A DNA stretch of 64,000 nt from Bugula neritina (lineage: Eukaryota; Bryozoa; Gymnolaemata; Cheilostomatida; Bugulidae), in assembly GCA_964035545.1 (NCBI GenBank), contig OZ037766.1, positions 12,885,222 through 12,949,221 on the forward strand, given 5' to 3'. Below, piece by piece: positions 13,301 through 24,937 of the stretch. How positions within the stretch are numbered: position 1 is the stretch's first letter; every line of letters starts with the position of its first letter. The position numbers were made by a program, and so were the translations under genes. The notes beneath the pieces are model-generated. The model did not search any database. It saw only the letters and a list, made by a program, of their open reading frames with translations, and was not told the DNA's origin.

Positions 13301-13967
13301 TAAATATATCCTCATGAACTAACATTTTTAGAAACACTTTGAATTGTGTCATTTACATAAAACCAAAAGAGTAAGGCATTCTGATAGCCACTGTGTTCAT
13401 CTTAAGAGTTGAATGAATATAAATACATGGTACTGATGTACTGATGATTCTCACAGATAAATTACCTTTACAGGGTACCAGTCGACCGTCTCACTACCAT
13501 ATCCTCTGGGATGACAACAAATTCGGAGCAGATGAGTTACAAACCATGACTTATCAATTATGTTATACATATTCCATCTGCACCAGAAGTATTTCAATGC
13601 CAGCTCCTGTCTTCTATGTTCACAGCTTAGCCAACAGAGTTTGCGCATATCTGCAACACAACTACCAGGATAGGTATGTGATGGTCGGCTTCAATAATAT
13701 TGGCGTTTCTAATGTAATCCATTTGGGTTTATTGCATAATTTGATGGCTACCATGTTGCAATTGGTGATCTAAGATACAAATCTTTCGTTCCAATATTTT
13801 TGCTGCCCTATTGTCATTTCACTGCTGCTGCTCATCACTACTTCCCTTTTGCTTACAGTCCGGAAAGCAGTTACCACTCTGGAAGCGATGAGGAGATGAA
13901 TTTGGCTGAGCTGAGCAAATCTGTAATTGTTCATGATGATTTGGGGTCTTCTATGTTTTTTGTCTAA
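7361..13967 (+). CDS. AGO: Argonaute protein AGO-A1 (16 coding exons, slicer-deficient)
   Basis: Argonaute, the small-RNA-binding core of RISC. Exons: 7361-7518, 7711-7828, 8188-8366, 8658-8847, 9021-9187, 9384-9531, 10446-10565, 10686-10808, 10913-11040, 11369-11547, 11715-11886, 12052-12127, 12653-12847, 13034-13270, 13474-13673, 13859-13967; they join in frame to 832 aa (human AGO2 is 859). Order: N domain, PAZ (exons 5-6, ~216-320), MID (~410-545), PIWI to the end. MID keeps the 5'-phosphate pocket: Tyr503, Lys507, Gln519, Lys540, Lys544. In the PIWI catalytic tetrad DEDH, the first Asp is Val570 (GAVVTHP), the Glu finger is kept (Glu610), the second Asp is Thr642 (YYRTGV) and His780 is kept. 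Guide binding is therefore expected, slicing is not. The C-terminus is MFFV, near the usual MYFA. Start chosen as the first AUG after the acceptor, in line with the family N domain. Confidence 0.92.
11094..11122. repeat. Short dispersed repeat with B-box-like core
   Basis: The sequence tggcctttgtcgggtt followed by cgaaacc lies in AGO-A1 intron 9, recurs in AGO-A2 (21014-21042) and, with small changes, in Twinkle intron 8 (39280-39308). Its core resembles a pol III B box (GGTTCGAAncC), which suggests a fragment of a tRNA-derived SINE. Confidence 0.45.
12219..12573 (-). mobile_element. Non-LTR retrotransposon remnant in AGO-A1 intron 12
   Basis: On the minus strand, inside the intron between exons 12 and 13, two overlapping frames read as a decayed peptide: an [11 protein letters not shown] part, then a frameshift into [12 protein letters not shown] and a [15 protein letters not shown] part. 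This pattern resembles the region after the reverse transcriptase core in L2/Jockey-type elements (family resemblance from memory only). It is broken by the frameshift and stops and is not functional. The AGO-A2 intron carries the same remnant, so the insertion predates the duplication. Confidence 0.4.
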
Positions 13968-15037
13968 CCTTCTCTCAATGATGTCTCTCTCATGACATTT
14001 CTGCAGGCTATTTTGTCTTTATAGTAATTAGTTTTATCACAGGTACTAATAACTTTCTTGTAAGCTGTATTGTTAGCAGATGCATATGCTCAGTAATACG
14101 ACTGCTATTAACACATGCTAAATGCTTACTTTTTTCTTTTAACCCAAAATATGATTTTAGTTTTCAAGTATTAGTAGGCTGCAAGAATAAAATCACTGTA
14201 AATATTCCATCAAGTTTTGCTTTCTATTTTACTCTACAGTACAAATTGTCTGAATTGCACTAAAAATATTTCATGCAAATTGAAGTGATTATGTAGTCAA
14301 TAGAAGCTCTATATAACGTACTGAATAATATTCTACAACACAAAACTTATGGAAGTAGTAAACTTTTCATTATAAAATAATCATTACCCTCATTACTGCT
14401 AACAAGAAAGCAAATAATATAAGTTGCAGTCTAAAAGGAAGTAAATATGAGGTGCAGGACACTTGATAGAGGTCTGCATTAAATTCATAGTGAGCCAATA
14501 AAAAGGTGATAAGGAAACACTGTTGCATACTTGTAATATAAACAATTTAGGACCGTTTTTTGTTACAAACTGGTCTCATATTAAAGGGAATATTCAAAAT
14601 GGCTTTCTAGATAATCGCTTTTTTATACTATATTTGAGAATGTTTCATAAAATACCTACATAATACTATATTTTATCCTCCAAATAAAATCTCTTTATTG
14701 AATGGCCACAATTGTCATTAAAAAACGACTGCCTTCGTAATTTCAATCAAATTAGCTACGTTGGGGAGACTATCAAGTTTTTCAAATACAGCTTAAAGAT
14801 CAGGCAAGGCTATCTAGCTGTCTAGTATTGTCTAATGAATTTATTGTATTTTAATGCTAGAATAGCCCATCTAGTAGATACAAGAAAAGCAAGCTTTGTA
14901 AATATAGCTTTGCAAAAGTAGCTTCTTGAAGCAGCTTTTTGGAGCACATAAAGCAAATATTTGTGGTGAATATACCAGTTACCATTTGACTGGTAAAGTC
15001 TGCTGGCGTTGTTTGAGTATTAGTTTGTTTTATAAAT
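13968..15037. other. AGO-A1 3' flank and spacer
   Basis: Holds the 3' UTR of AGO-A1 and the upstream region of the AGO-B fragment. No gene is seen. The spacer matches 23868-24937 closely, so it is inside the duplicated block. Confidence 0.6.
14186..14191 (+). other. Candidate poly(A) signal of AGO-A1
   Basis: AATAAA lies 219 bases after the stop codon and is conserved at the same place after AGO-A2. Confidence 0.5.
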
Positions 15038-16257
15038 ATGGCTTCAAGTGCCCATGCAGAGTGCAGCTTTCAGCTTGCCAAGTTTAGATGTCCTGACAGA
15101 CCATCATTGGGAAGTGAAGGACAGCCAATTTCTCTCTCAGCAAGTATTTTCCAATTGTTTTTCTCGGAACAATACATTCATCATTATGCCGTTACCATAA
15201 CTCCTGGAAACTGTCCTATTGGAATCAACAGGTATTTATTTATTCCTACTCTAATTATTTCATTGATATGCTGAGAAACTCATTCACACATGTTATATTC
15301 ATCTGTTTGTTTCCATTTGCTAAGTAGTTTTTCATACTATATTATTTGGTGAGCTGCCATTCTATAGAGTTTATAAATATAAACTCATATGGCATGTGCT
15401 AACTCACCACTGATCTATATTATGCTACAATATAAACTCACTGTTGTATTAGTATTTTTGCATGTCTTAGTGTGTGTGTTAGTGTGTATGTGCTTGTGTG
15501 TGTGGGTGTGCTTGTGTGCGTGGGTGTTGGTATGTAATTTACCTAAAGTATGTAAGTATGCATTTGTATGTTATATACATAATATATGTGATATATAATA
15601 ATATATACACACCTAATACTACATGTATAGCATATTATAAACAATACATATTTGAACATTAGGATAAAACAGAATTTCCTCTATTTAAAACTTTAGATAT
15701 TGACAGACATATTTTTTTTCTTCAAACTATAGGGAAGTAATTCAAAATCTGATCAAGAAATATTCTTCGACAATCTTTGCTGGCCAGTGTGTGGTGTTTG
15801 ATGGCAGAAGGAATATGTACAGTAAATATCCTTTACCAACTGGTAGAGGCAAGGTAATAATGTTGTCCTTTGCTATTCACGGTTGCAGGTCAATGCTATT
15901 CTAACAGGAATTGATTTAACTTTTTTCAGAAAATACAATTTTAATAAAACTAAATTCAACTTTGCAATATATGCTACTTCATTCATTTGTACTAAGTAAG
16001 TATCTGCTACAAATTTAACTTTTAATTTACTGTTATTGTGATTCACTTTCTACAAGTAGATTTACTTGTCTGTAGTTGGAACTAGAATCACAGTTAGCTG
16101 ATACAGAAGGAAATGGGGTATTCACAGTCTCTTTAATGTGGGTCACACAAGTTAGTCCGGCTGCTTTAGAAGATGTGTTGAATGGAGAGATGCATCAACT
16201 TCAACTGAATGCTAATCATGCCTTTAACACTATATTGAGGGATTTACCAAGCACTGT
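15038..16257 (+). pseudogene. Truncated AGO-B copy (exons 1-3 only)
   Basis: Exons 15038-15231, 15733-15853 and 16076-16257 encode an Argonaute N-terminal region that matches AGO-B (24938 onward) with the same phases and no stop codon. The donor after exon 3 (gt|gtaagt) is intact. Homology to AGO-B continues into intron 3 to about 16478, then switches to the sequence found upstream of AGO-A1. PAZ, MID and PIWI are absent. By itself it could make at most an N-domain fragment. Its open donor could in principle splice into AGO-A2, although the exon 3 end (phase 2) would meet the AGO-A2 5' leader first. Small changes from AGO-B (for example Ala for Pro and Met for Lys in exon 3) suggest relaxed constraint. 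I treat it as a by-product of unequal crossover. Confidence 0.85.
15461..15530. repeat. GT-rich microsatellite in intron 1 of the AGO-B fragment
   Basis: An imperfect GT dinucleotide tract. The matching intron of full AGO-B has a shorter GT run near 25353-25382, a length difference between the copies. Confidence 0.75.
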
Positions 16258-16469
16258 GTAAGTACACCTACAGGATAGCAAATAAGAAAAACATCTACTA
16301 CCTGTTATTTAATGCAGCTCTAAAAAACCGGGTTCCTATTTATTGTGTAAGTTGGTTTTTCTCACATCAGTTAAAATATTTTACTAGATCAAGTATATGA
16401 AAAAAGGTTTCATGCAACAGCTTTTTATTTGCTATTACCTAATTGCGTAAAGTTTATCGATTTGACAAG

Positions 16470-16500
16470 GCTATATTTATTTTATATTTATAGGAATATA
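16470..16500. other. Unequal-crossover junction
   Basis: Left of about 16478 the sequence follows AGO-B intron 3 (as at 26212-26250, sharing gtaaagttta and gcta/ctgtatttatt). Right of about 16489 it follows the segment upstream of AGO-A1 (from 6625, ttataggaatat). The switch happens within a few bases in AT-rich sequence with little more than a short tattta/tata overlap. Confidence 0.75.
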
Positions 16501-17206
16501 ACTGCTGACGTAAAAAGTTTGTTACCTAAAAATAATGATGCGTTTAATAATGTTGCTACACTTCCCACACAATTTGTATAGACTTTTGTTAGAAAACATA
16601 AATGCCTTGGTTATTTTCGCATCATGGTGAGTAAACTGTGTTTAATTATCAAAACACAAGGCTATATAATTTGCATAATTAATGTTATATTTCGCAAATA
16701 GTTATACTTACATTGTTTTAAATGAAATATGCGTGACCAATGTTTTCACTTGATAATAATAGTTTACAGAAAGTAGCTTATAAGCTTATAAGATGGTTAA
16801 TTACTCTCCTCACAATTGTCCACAACTAATTTTTTATTATCAAATGAAAATGAAACTAACTTTATTGTTGCAAGATGCCCTTTTAGCCTTTTTTCCTAAA
16901 CAATAATATTTTGTACTTGGCAAAAAAATGCTGCAGCTTCTTGCATTTTGATGACTTTTAACCAATTGTAATATTTGGTGCTAATTTGTCAACATGTGAT
17001 AATAAATGAAGTTAAACAGCCCATTATTGGTATCTGCACACTGTTTTGAGACTGAAATAAAATTCACAAAATGAAACCAACTTTCAACTTTAATAATCAA
17101 TTGCTGTTAGCTAAATTTATCACCCATTTACGTTACTAAATATTTGTCAAAAAGCTACACCTAATGCTGGCTTTGTTGGTGTTGTAGATCACCTAACAGT
17201 CACACA
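16501..17206 (+). promoter_or_regulatory. Upstream / 5' leader region of AGO-A2
   Basis: Matches 6625-7360, with more changes in its first ~250 bases than near the AUG. It keeps the catcatg|gtgagt donor (16626/16627) and the acceptor 19 bases before the AUG at 17207. Because the duplication starts here, any AGO-A1 promoter left of 6625 was not copied; AGO-A2 must use sequence inside this segment or the promoter of the AGO-B fragment. Confidence 0.4.
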
Positions 17207-20200
17207 ATGGAGGGGTTTATACGCCCTGACAGACCAAACTTTGGAACAAGGGGGGATGGTATTATTCTCCGTGCAAATCATTTTAAGATCAAAGTTAAAA
17301 AGGGTTCCATACAGCACTATACTATCAAGATGCTTCCAGATAATCTATCCAAGAGACATCGAAGGTACTGTTTGCTGTTTAATTTAAACTTATAACTCAA
17401 GTTTTCCACAAATTTATGTGTTTTGTCAGATGAATTTGCTGTCCAAATTTGCTGTAAAATATTTATTCTCTAAGCATCCATTTTTAAAAAAATTGCATCT
17501 AAAACGTTTAAAACACTGAATTTCACTGCTTAATTGTACTTGCTTTCTGTATTTAGAAAAGTATTCGAGAAATTACTACAACTTTATTCTTCAATATTTG
17601 CTGGCCAGCTTCCAGTGTTTGATGGCATAAAGAATATATACAGTAAAGATCCTTTACCAATGATTAAGGGCAAGGTATAACAGTACTTCCTTTTGATTTA
17701 TTCAGCTTCCGATACAGTTATTGATTCCCCAGGTTTTTATAATTTAAGGAACTTTGTTCAAAAGTTTGAATTGCTTTGTTTCCAGTATTTCTAGTGACCC
17801 TAATTCCACTTGTTTATGTTTTCCTGATGTTGAATGTATTAGTACTTATTTTGTACTTCAGGATCTGTTATCACTTTTTAGAATTAAAATGTTTCACACA
17901 AATTCAATGTATGAGTGTAAATAAAAAATGATATTTTACTAATCACAGAATAGCAAGTTGCAAGGCTGAAGAATAAATAACTGTCCCATCTGTTAATGTT
18001 TCCCTGTCTTTACTCTGGTTTATTATTGTACAGCTGGAGCTGGAAACTTTGTTGCCTGATGATGAAAGAGTAAAAGTCACAGTCCTAATTCAATGGATCT
18101 CACAACTTAGTCTTCCTTCTTTCTCTGGCTCACCAGATGAACTCAACAATGAAATGCCATACAGTGCCATTCAAGTGTTAGATGTGATAATGAGGTATTC
18201 AGCCAGCTTGAGGTAAGTACATGTAAACTATAATATGACAAAATATTCTTTATAAAACTTTCCATAATCATGTTCATTGCTTAAATAGAATTGCGCCTGT
18301 GAGGTAATTCCCTGGTTTTCTATCTCAGAAATGCCCTCCCCCCAGTACCTCAGTTAATTCTCCCTTAGTAGTTGAATTCTATTATCTGAAGTAGACAAAT
18401 TTAAATTTTGCTGCTTATATGTAATCACTTATTTGCAATATTTGAAGCTTTTTTGTGTAAAAATAAAATATTTGCGGTTCGGAAATATAAAACCTTTCCG
18501 AACCACCAAGATTTCAAGATTGTATGAAGGTACTCATAATTTTGCATTGTCTTTAGATACACTCCAATTGGCCGATCTTTCTTTCAACCTCCAGAGAACT
18601 CTAATCAGTCGTTAGGTTGTGGTAGGGAGGTGTGGCATGGCCATTTTCAAAATGTTCAGCTGTCTTGCTGGAAAACCATGCTAAATATGGATGTTGCTGC
18701 CACAGCGTTCTATAAAGCTCAGTCTGTTGAAAAGTTTATGATGGAGGTGAACTATGCTTATTTAGTCATATGTTACACTCTTGCTGGCAATAAATCCGCC
18801 TTCTATACTCAATCTCTGAATTTTTATACCTTCTATATCTTGCGGTTTTTTGTCCATAGTAAGGAAATTTTGAGTGCTGCTGCTAGAGAAAGAAATATAC
18901 GTTATTTGGTTGATTCTAGGTGCTGGATATTACAGAGATTCAGACTAGGCCTCTTTGTGAGAGGCAGCGGAAAAAGTTTTGTAAAGAGATAGTGGGCTTG
19001 AAGGTAGAAGTAACCCATTCTGGGTATAAACGCAAATACAAAGTGACAGGCGTGACTAGTCGTCCTGCACGCACACAGTCGTACGTATTCCAAAGTTGTT
19101 AGGTACAACTATTAGTGAGATAAGGGCATATCTGTAGTGTTTATTAGTAGATTGCCATTATAATTTTTTGAATAGCTGCTGAACTTCTAAAATCTAAACT
19201 TAGCAGTATACAATGCTGCAGCTTTTATAGTTCAGTAATGAGACAGTTCCTCATATTCCTAGTATTACTTGTCTAGGTTTCCCCTAACTCTGGAGTCTGG
19301 CCAGACTGTTGAATGCACTGTAGTTAAGTATTTCCGAGAGAAATATAATATTGAACTGGAGTTTCCATACTTACCATGCCTTACAGTTGGGAAGGAGGAA
19401 AGACACACATACTTCCCTCTAGAGGTTTGTTTCTATTTTAGCAGCTGGTATTTTGTGTATTTATGTTTCCAGGCTTATAATGAGCAGATGTTCCCTGAAG
19501 TAATTCTTATTTCACATTAGTTCTAGTTTAGAAAGTTACTATCTTTTGAAAGATGCTTTGTGGAGTTTACTAAATGTTGCTGTATTTATTTTAGCCTAAT
19601 TCAACAGTCACTGTTAGCATTTATTTTTGAAAGAGCATAAAATATTGTTTGCTTCATGAAAGCAAGTATCTGCAGGTTACCTGTTTTAAATATCTAGACT
19701 GAAAGAGAATAAAATCTTCTTCCAAAATGTTTAGTTCTTTGTTTGGGTTGCAGCATATGTGTGTTTGTAGCTTTTTAAAATTATTTGATCGACTTTTAGA
19801 AATGATAGATGGGTGAATTGATATAAACGAATCAGAAATAGATCAATATTGATATTCTGATTCTTTTTCAGTTTATTGACTTTAGGATAAAAAGTATCAG
19901 AGTTGATTTGTTTGTTGTAAAATAGTGAAAAATGTATAAAATTGGGCATTTTTAAAAAGTGTTGATGTGGATATAATTTATTTTTGTCTTCTTTAAATAT
20001 TTGAGTTGAATTGAATTTTGTAAGAATGTTTTTTGGGAACGGCTGTTAAATCATAATCTATATGGATACTTCAACAAAATAACTTATTTCCAAATTGAAG
20101 GTCAAATTTATGTTTCTTTTGATGAGCCTGAAAATTATATATTTTGATTTTAAACTAAATTATTTCTCATATCTAGCTTACACCATTTAAAAACTTTTGT

Positions 20201-23200
20201 TCAAATGCATATAAATGTTATAGTTCAAGTTACATTCTGAGATTTAGAAAATTATAAAAGTTGGATGCAAAAAACAGTTTCTTTTAAAATAAACCCAATA
20301 AAATAGTTTCAGGGATCATATTTAGTAACATTGACCGAATAGAGTAATTCAGGTTACCGGTTGCAGGTCTGTTCCATTGTGAAGGGTCAAACGTGCAACA
20401 AGAGGTTAACTGACTTCCAATCCTCTGGTATGATCAATGCAACAAAGCGCTCAGCTCATGATAGAGAGAGGGAGATTAACAACCTGGTAGGTATTACTAA
20501 GTCTGGTAGTGTTTAGTGCAGTAGTCTAAAGAACAGTATTATAGCTGCGAAGTTTTTCCTGTTATACTGTTTATTTTTGACAAATGTTCATCTTATATGA
20601 TTTCAGGTGCTCCAGGCAAATTTCAACGAAAACCCTCACCTTAGACAGTTTGATATATCTGTGAATACTGAAATGACCGAACTCAACGGACGAGTGTTGA
20701 GCCCCCCTATGATACTCTATGCGGAACCAGTAAGTTTTTGGTATTTTGGTCATCTAGTAATATAATTAACAAACTACCTAAATATGGATTTTAGAAAAGT
20801 AATCTGTCTGTATAATCAGATAATTTATTGTAGAACATGGCGGAGCCGAGACGAGGAGCGTGGGATGGCAGGGAGAAACCATTCGTTGAAGCTGTAGTGA
20901 TTGAAACTTGGGCCATAGCATCTTTTGTTCCACAGGAATCGCTGGGAAGTGAAAATTTGAAGTGAGTTTTGTTAATTTATTAATTAAAAATAGCTTACAC
21001 AAGTTGATAGTTTAATGGCCTTTGTCGGGTTCGAAACCATGATTTCATTCTCAAGTTTAATTTTGCTCTTGCTGGCCTTTATAAAAATTATCTTGTAAAA
21101 TTCTCCCAGCAAAAAAATTCTATTACAAAATAATCTAAGACCATAAATGCCATTCAACAATATCTTTTAATTTTCCAATGCATTACAAAGCACAATGTGC
21201 TCTTTCTGTCACTGATACAAACTAATGCTTCGATATTTTATGGAATGCAGTTGTTTTCTTTTAGGAGCTTTGCATTGGAGCTTTACAGGAAGTCGAGAAG
21301 TGCTGGACTGCATATAAAAAGACCTCCTAGTTACAGATATGCAGATAGTGCAGAAATAGAATTATTGTTTAAGAAGCTGAAATCAGAGTTTCCAAAAATT
21401 CAACTTGTGTGTGTTGTCTTGCCTTCTAAAAACAAGATCTACGGTAAATATTGGCTGCTTAGCTAGTAATTTACATGTTAACTTATACTAAAACAAACAT
21501 TTTCTGAACTTGCACTTTCTTCTAATAAAAGCAGTCTGTTGAGTTATTGGTAGTCAGTACCTAATGGTGTGTTGTATTGCTTGCTGTCACCATGCTTTCT
21601 ATACTTTTATAGCCGAAGTAAAGAGGGTGGCTGAGATTGTATGTGGAATAACTACACAGTGTGTGCAGCTTCAAAATGTACTCAAGCTATCTCCCAAAAC
21701 TCTTTCCAACATCTGCCTCAAAATAAATACCAAGTTAGGAGGTATTAACGCTGTTACAGAAAAAGATGCAGAGTTTGAAAAAAGGTATTTGTTTTGTTTA
21801 CATGTATAATAGACTTTTGCTCAAACACTAAAAAAAACACACACACACACATCCCATTAATTGTACTGCCCAATTTTTGTTATTTCTGCAACCAGTAGAA
21901 ACCATGTTTTTCGGCTTTGATATTATTGATACATGTCTTTATGTTTTATAGAGGGCCTACCATATTCCTTGGAGCAGTTGTTACTCATCCGCCAGATGGA
22001 TGCAGTCGGAGACCATCTATTGCAGCCGTGAGCACTTATGTTAATAAAACTATTATTGATTGATTTATTACACATCACAGACATAAAAAAATGTTGTGAA
22101 ATTCAGTGTAAATACTGGCTATAATAAGGTATGAACAAACTTGGGAAAAAAGGTCAGAACTGTATTGTATTCAATATCGAGTGCTGTAGTTAGTTTCTGA
22201 ATATATAAATCTATGTCATGATACTCAATGCCAAGTTTAGAGCAGTATTTGGAAATATTTCTTGTAGCCTTTTTATCACTGGCATAGATACAAGTAAAAG
22301 TAATAGGTAGACCATACGCGGTGAGAGACATGATGAAACTGTTGAATGACATATATATTTGCTAGAGGTTTAGAGCTAAAATAGACAAATTTCTTCACAT
22401 TTGTCATTCTTCTTGATACTGTTGTAACCACTGATAAATCATGTTCCTGAAATCTCAAATTCTGATACAGCAAGGTATCTCACCATTTCATATTATTGCG
22501 TTTTAACATATTGAGGAATAGTTTTATCTAGTAGATACTGGTTGTATTACAGGTTGTGGGTAGTATGGATGGCTTCCTCTACAAATATTTGCCTGAGATT
22601 CAACTTCAGACTAATGAAAGTGAGGTTATAGAAAACCTGGCTGATATGGTGAAAAACCTGCTTATAAAGTTCAAGATAAAAACAACCTGGAAACCAACTA
22701 AAATCATCTACTACCGCACTGGAGTGTGTGAGAGCCAGTTCAGCTATGTATGTCTACAGAAAAACTAGTAATAATTATGCTTCAGTAATAAAAAGACTCC
22801 TTACAGCATCTTAGTAAACTAATGCTTCCATTTGGAGGCCGGATTGTGGTTAGTCTAACTGAAATAATATAGTTGTTGTAAAACAAACTTTATAGTGAAA
22901 CTAAAAGTACAATGAATACTTCTTTGATTTCAAGGTACTGAATTGTGAGGTGAGAGGTATAAGAAGGGCTTGTTTGATGTTGGAGGAAGATTACCAGCCT
23001 GGTATTACCATGATAGCTGTTCAGAAAAAACATCACACCAGGCTCTTCTGTGCTGACAAGAGAGATCAGATTGGTAGAAGTGGGAATATTCCTCCTGGTA
23101 CTACTGTTGACGTGGGAATCACACATCCTACCGAGTTTGATTTCTTTCTCTGCAGTCATGCTGGTGTCCAGGTAAATTGTTTTATCACTTGATCAATACT

Positions 23201-23867
23201 TTAAATATATCCTCATGAACTAACATTTTTAGAAACACTTTGAATTGTGTCATTTACATAAAACCAAAAGAGTAAGACATTCTGATAGCCACTGTGTTCA
23301 TCTTAAGAGTTGAATGAATATAAGTACATGGTACTGATGTACTGATGATTCTCACAGATAAATTACCTTTACAGGGTACCAGTCGACCGTCTCACTACCA
23401 TATCCTCTGGGATGACAACAAATTCCGAGCAGATGAGTTACAAACCATGACTTATCAATTATGTTATACATATTCCATCTGCACCAGAAGTATTTCAATG
23501 CCAGCTCCTGTCTTCTATGTTCACAGCTTAGCCAACAGAGTTTGCGCATATCTGCAACACAACTACCAGGATAGGTATGTGATGGTTGGCTTCAATAATA
23601 TTGACGTTTCTAATGTAATCCATTTGGGTTTATTACATAATTTGATGGCCACCATGTTGCCATGGTGATCTAGGATACAAATCTTTCGTTCCAATATGTT
23701 TGCTGCTGAATTGTCATTTCACTGCTGCTGCTAATCACTACTTCCCTTTTGCTTACAGTCCGGAAAGCAGTTACCACTCTGGAAGCGATGAGGAGATGAA
23801 TTTGGCTGAGCTGAGCAAATCTGTAATTGTTCATGATGATTTGGGGTCTTCTATGTTTTTTGTCTAA
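17207..23867 (+). CDS. AGO: Argonaute protein AGO-A2 (near-identical duplicate of A1)
   Basis: Exons: 17207-17364, 17557-17674, 18034-18212, 18557-18746, 18920-19080, 19277-19424, 20367-20486, 20607-20729, 20834-20961, 21265-21443, 21613-21784, 21952-22027, 22553-22747, 22935-23171, 23375-23574, 23759-23867. They join in frame to 830 aa. All 16 exons keep the size of AGO-A1 except exon 5, which lacks 6 bases at the start of PAZ (Ile in place of Met-Ser-Leu). The MID pocket residues are kept, and the tetrad has the same pattern as A1: Val, Glu, Thr, His. Differences are mostly single substitutions, and introns and spacer are also nearly identical, so the duplication is recent or the copies are homogenised. 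No frame damage is seen, so both copies look translatable. Function as for AGO-A1: guide binding expected, slicing not. Confidence 0.92.
22119..22473 (-). mobile_element. Non-LTR retrotransposon remnant in AGO-A2 intron 12
   Basis: Copy of the remnant at 12219-12573, with the same frameshift and only a few base changes. It was carried along by the segmental duplication and is not a new insertion. Confidence 0.4.
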
Positions 23868-24937
23868 CCTTCTCTCAATGATGTCTCTTTCATGCCATAT
23901 CTGCAGGCTATTTTGTCTTTATAGTAATTAGTTTTATCACAGGTACTAATAACTTTCTTGTAAGCTGTATTGTTAGCAGATGCATATGCTCAGTAATATG
24001 ACTGCTATTAACACATGATAAATGCTTACTTTTTCCTTTTAACCCAAAATATGATTTTAGTTTTCAAGTATTTGTAGGCTGCAAGAATAAAATCACTGTA
24101 AATATTCCATCAAGTTTTGCTTTCTACTTTACTGTGTACAAATTATCTGAATTGCACTAAAAATATTTCATGCAAATTAAAGTGATTATGTAGTCAATAG
24201 AAGCTCTGAATAATATTCTACAACACAAAACTTATGGAAGTAGTAAACTTTTCATTATAAAATAATCATCACCCTCATTACTGCTAACAAGAAAGCAAAT
24301 AATATAAGGTGCAGTCTAAAAGGAAGTAAATATGAGGTGCAGGACACTTGATAGAGGTCTGCATTTAATTCATAGTGAGCCAATAAAAAGGTGATAAGGA
24401 AATACTGTTGCATACTTGTAATATAAACAATTTAGTACAGCTATTTTACAAACTGGTCTCATATTAAAGGGAATATTCCAAATGGCTTTCTAGCTAATCG
24501 CTTTTTTATACTATATTTGAGAATGTTTCATAAATTACCTACATAATACTATATTTTATCTTCCAAATAAAATTTCTCTATTGAATTGCCATAATTGTCA
24601 ATAAAACCGCCAGCTTTTGTAACTTCAATCAAATTAGCTACGTTGGGGTGACTTTCAAGTTTCTTACTGTTATGCACTTTTCCAAATACAGCTTAGAGAC
24701 TAGACATGGCTATCTAACTGTCTAATATTGCCTAATGAATTTATTTTATTTTAATGCTAGAATCACCCATATAGTAGATACAAGAAAAGCAAGCTTAGTA
24801 AATATAGCCTTGCAAAAGTAGGTTCTTAAAGCAGCGTTTTAGAGCACATAAAGCAAATAATTGTGATGGAGATACCAGTTATTATTTGACTGGTAAAGTC
24901 TGCTGGCGTTGTTTGAGTATTAGTTTGTTTTATAAAT
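23868..24937. other. AGO-A2 3' flank and spacer to AGO-B
   Basis: Equivalent to 13968-15037. It holds a candidate poly(A) signal at 24086-24091 and the upstream region of AGO-B. No gene is seen. Confidence 0.6.
24086..24091 (+). other. Candidate poly(A) signal of AGO-A2
   Basis: AATAAA 219 bases after the stop, the same spacing as in AGO-A1. Confidence 0.5.
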
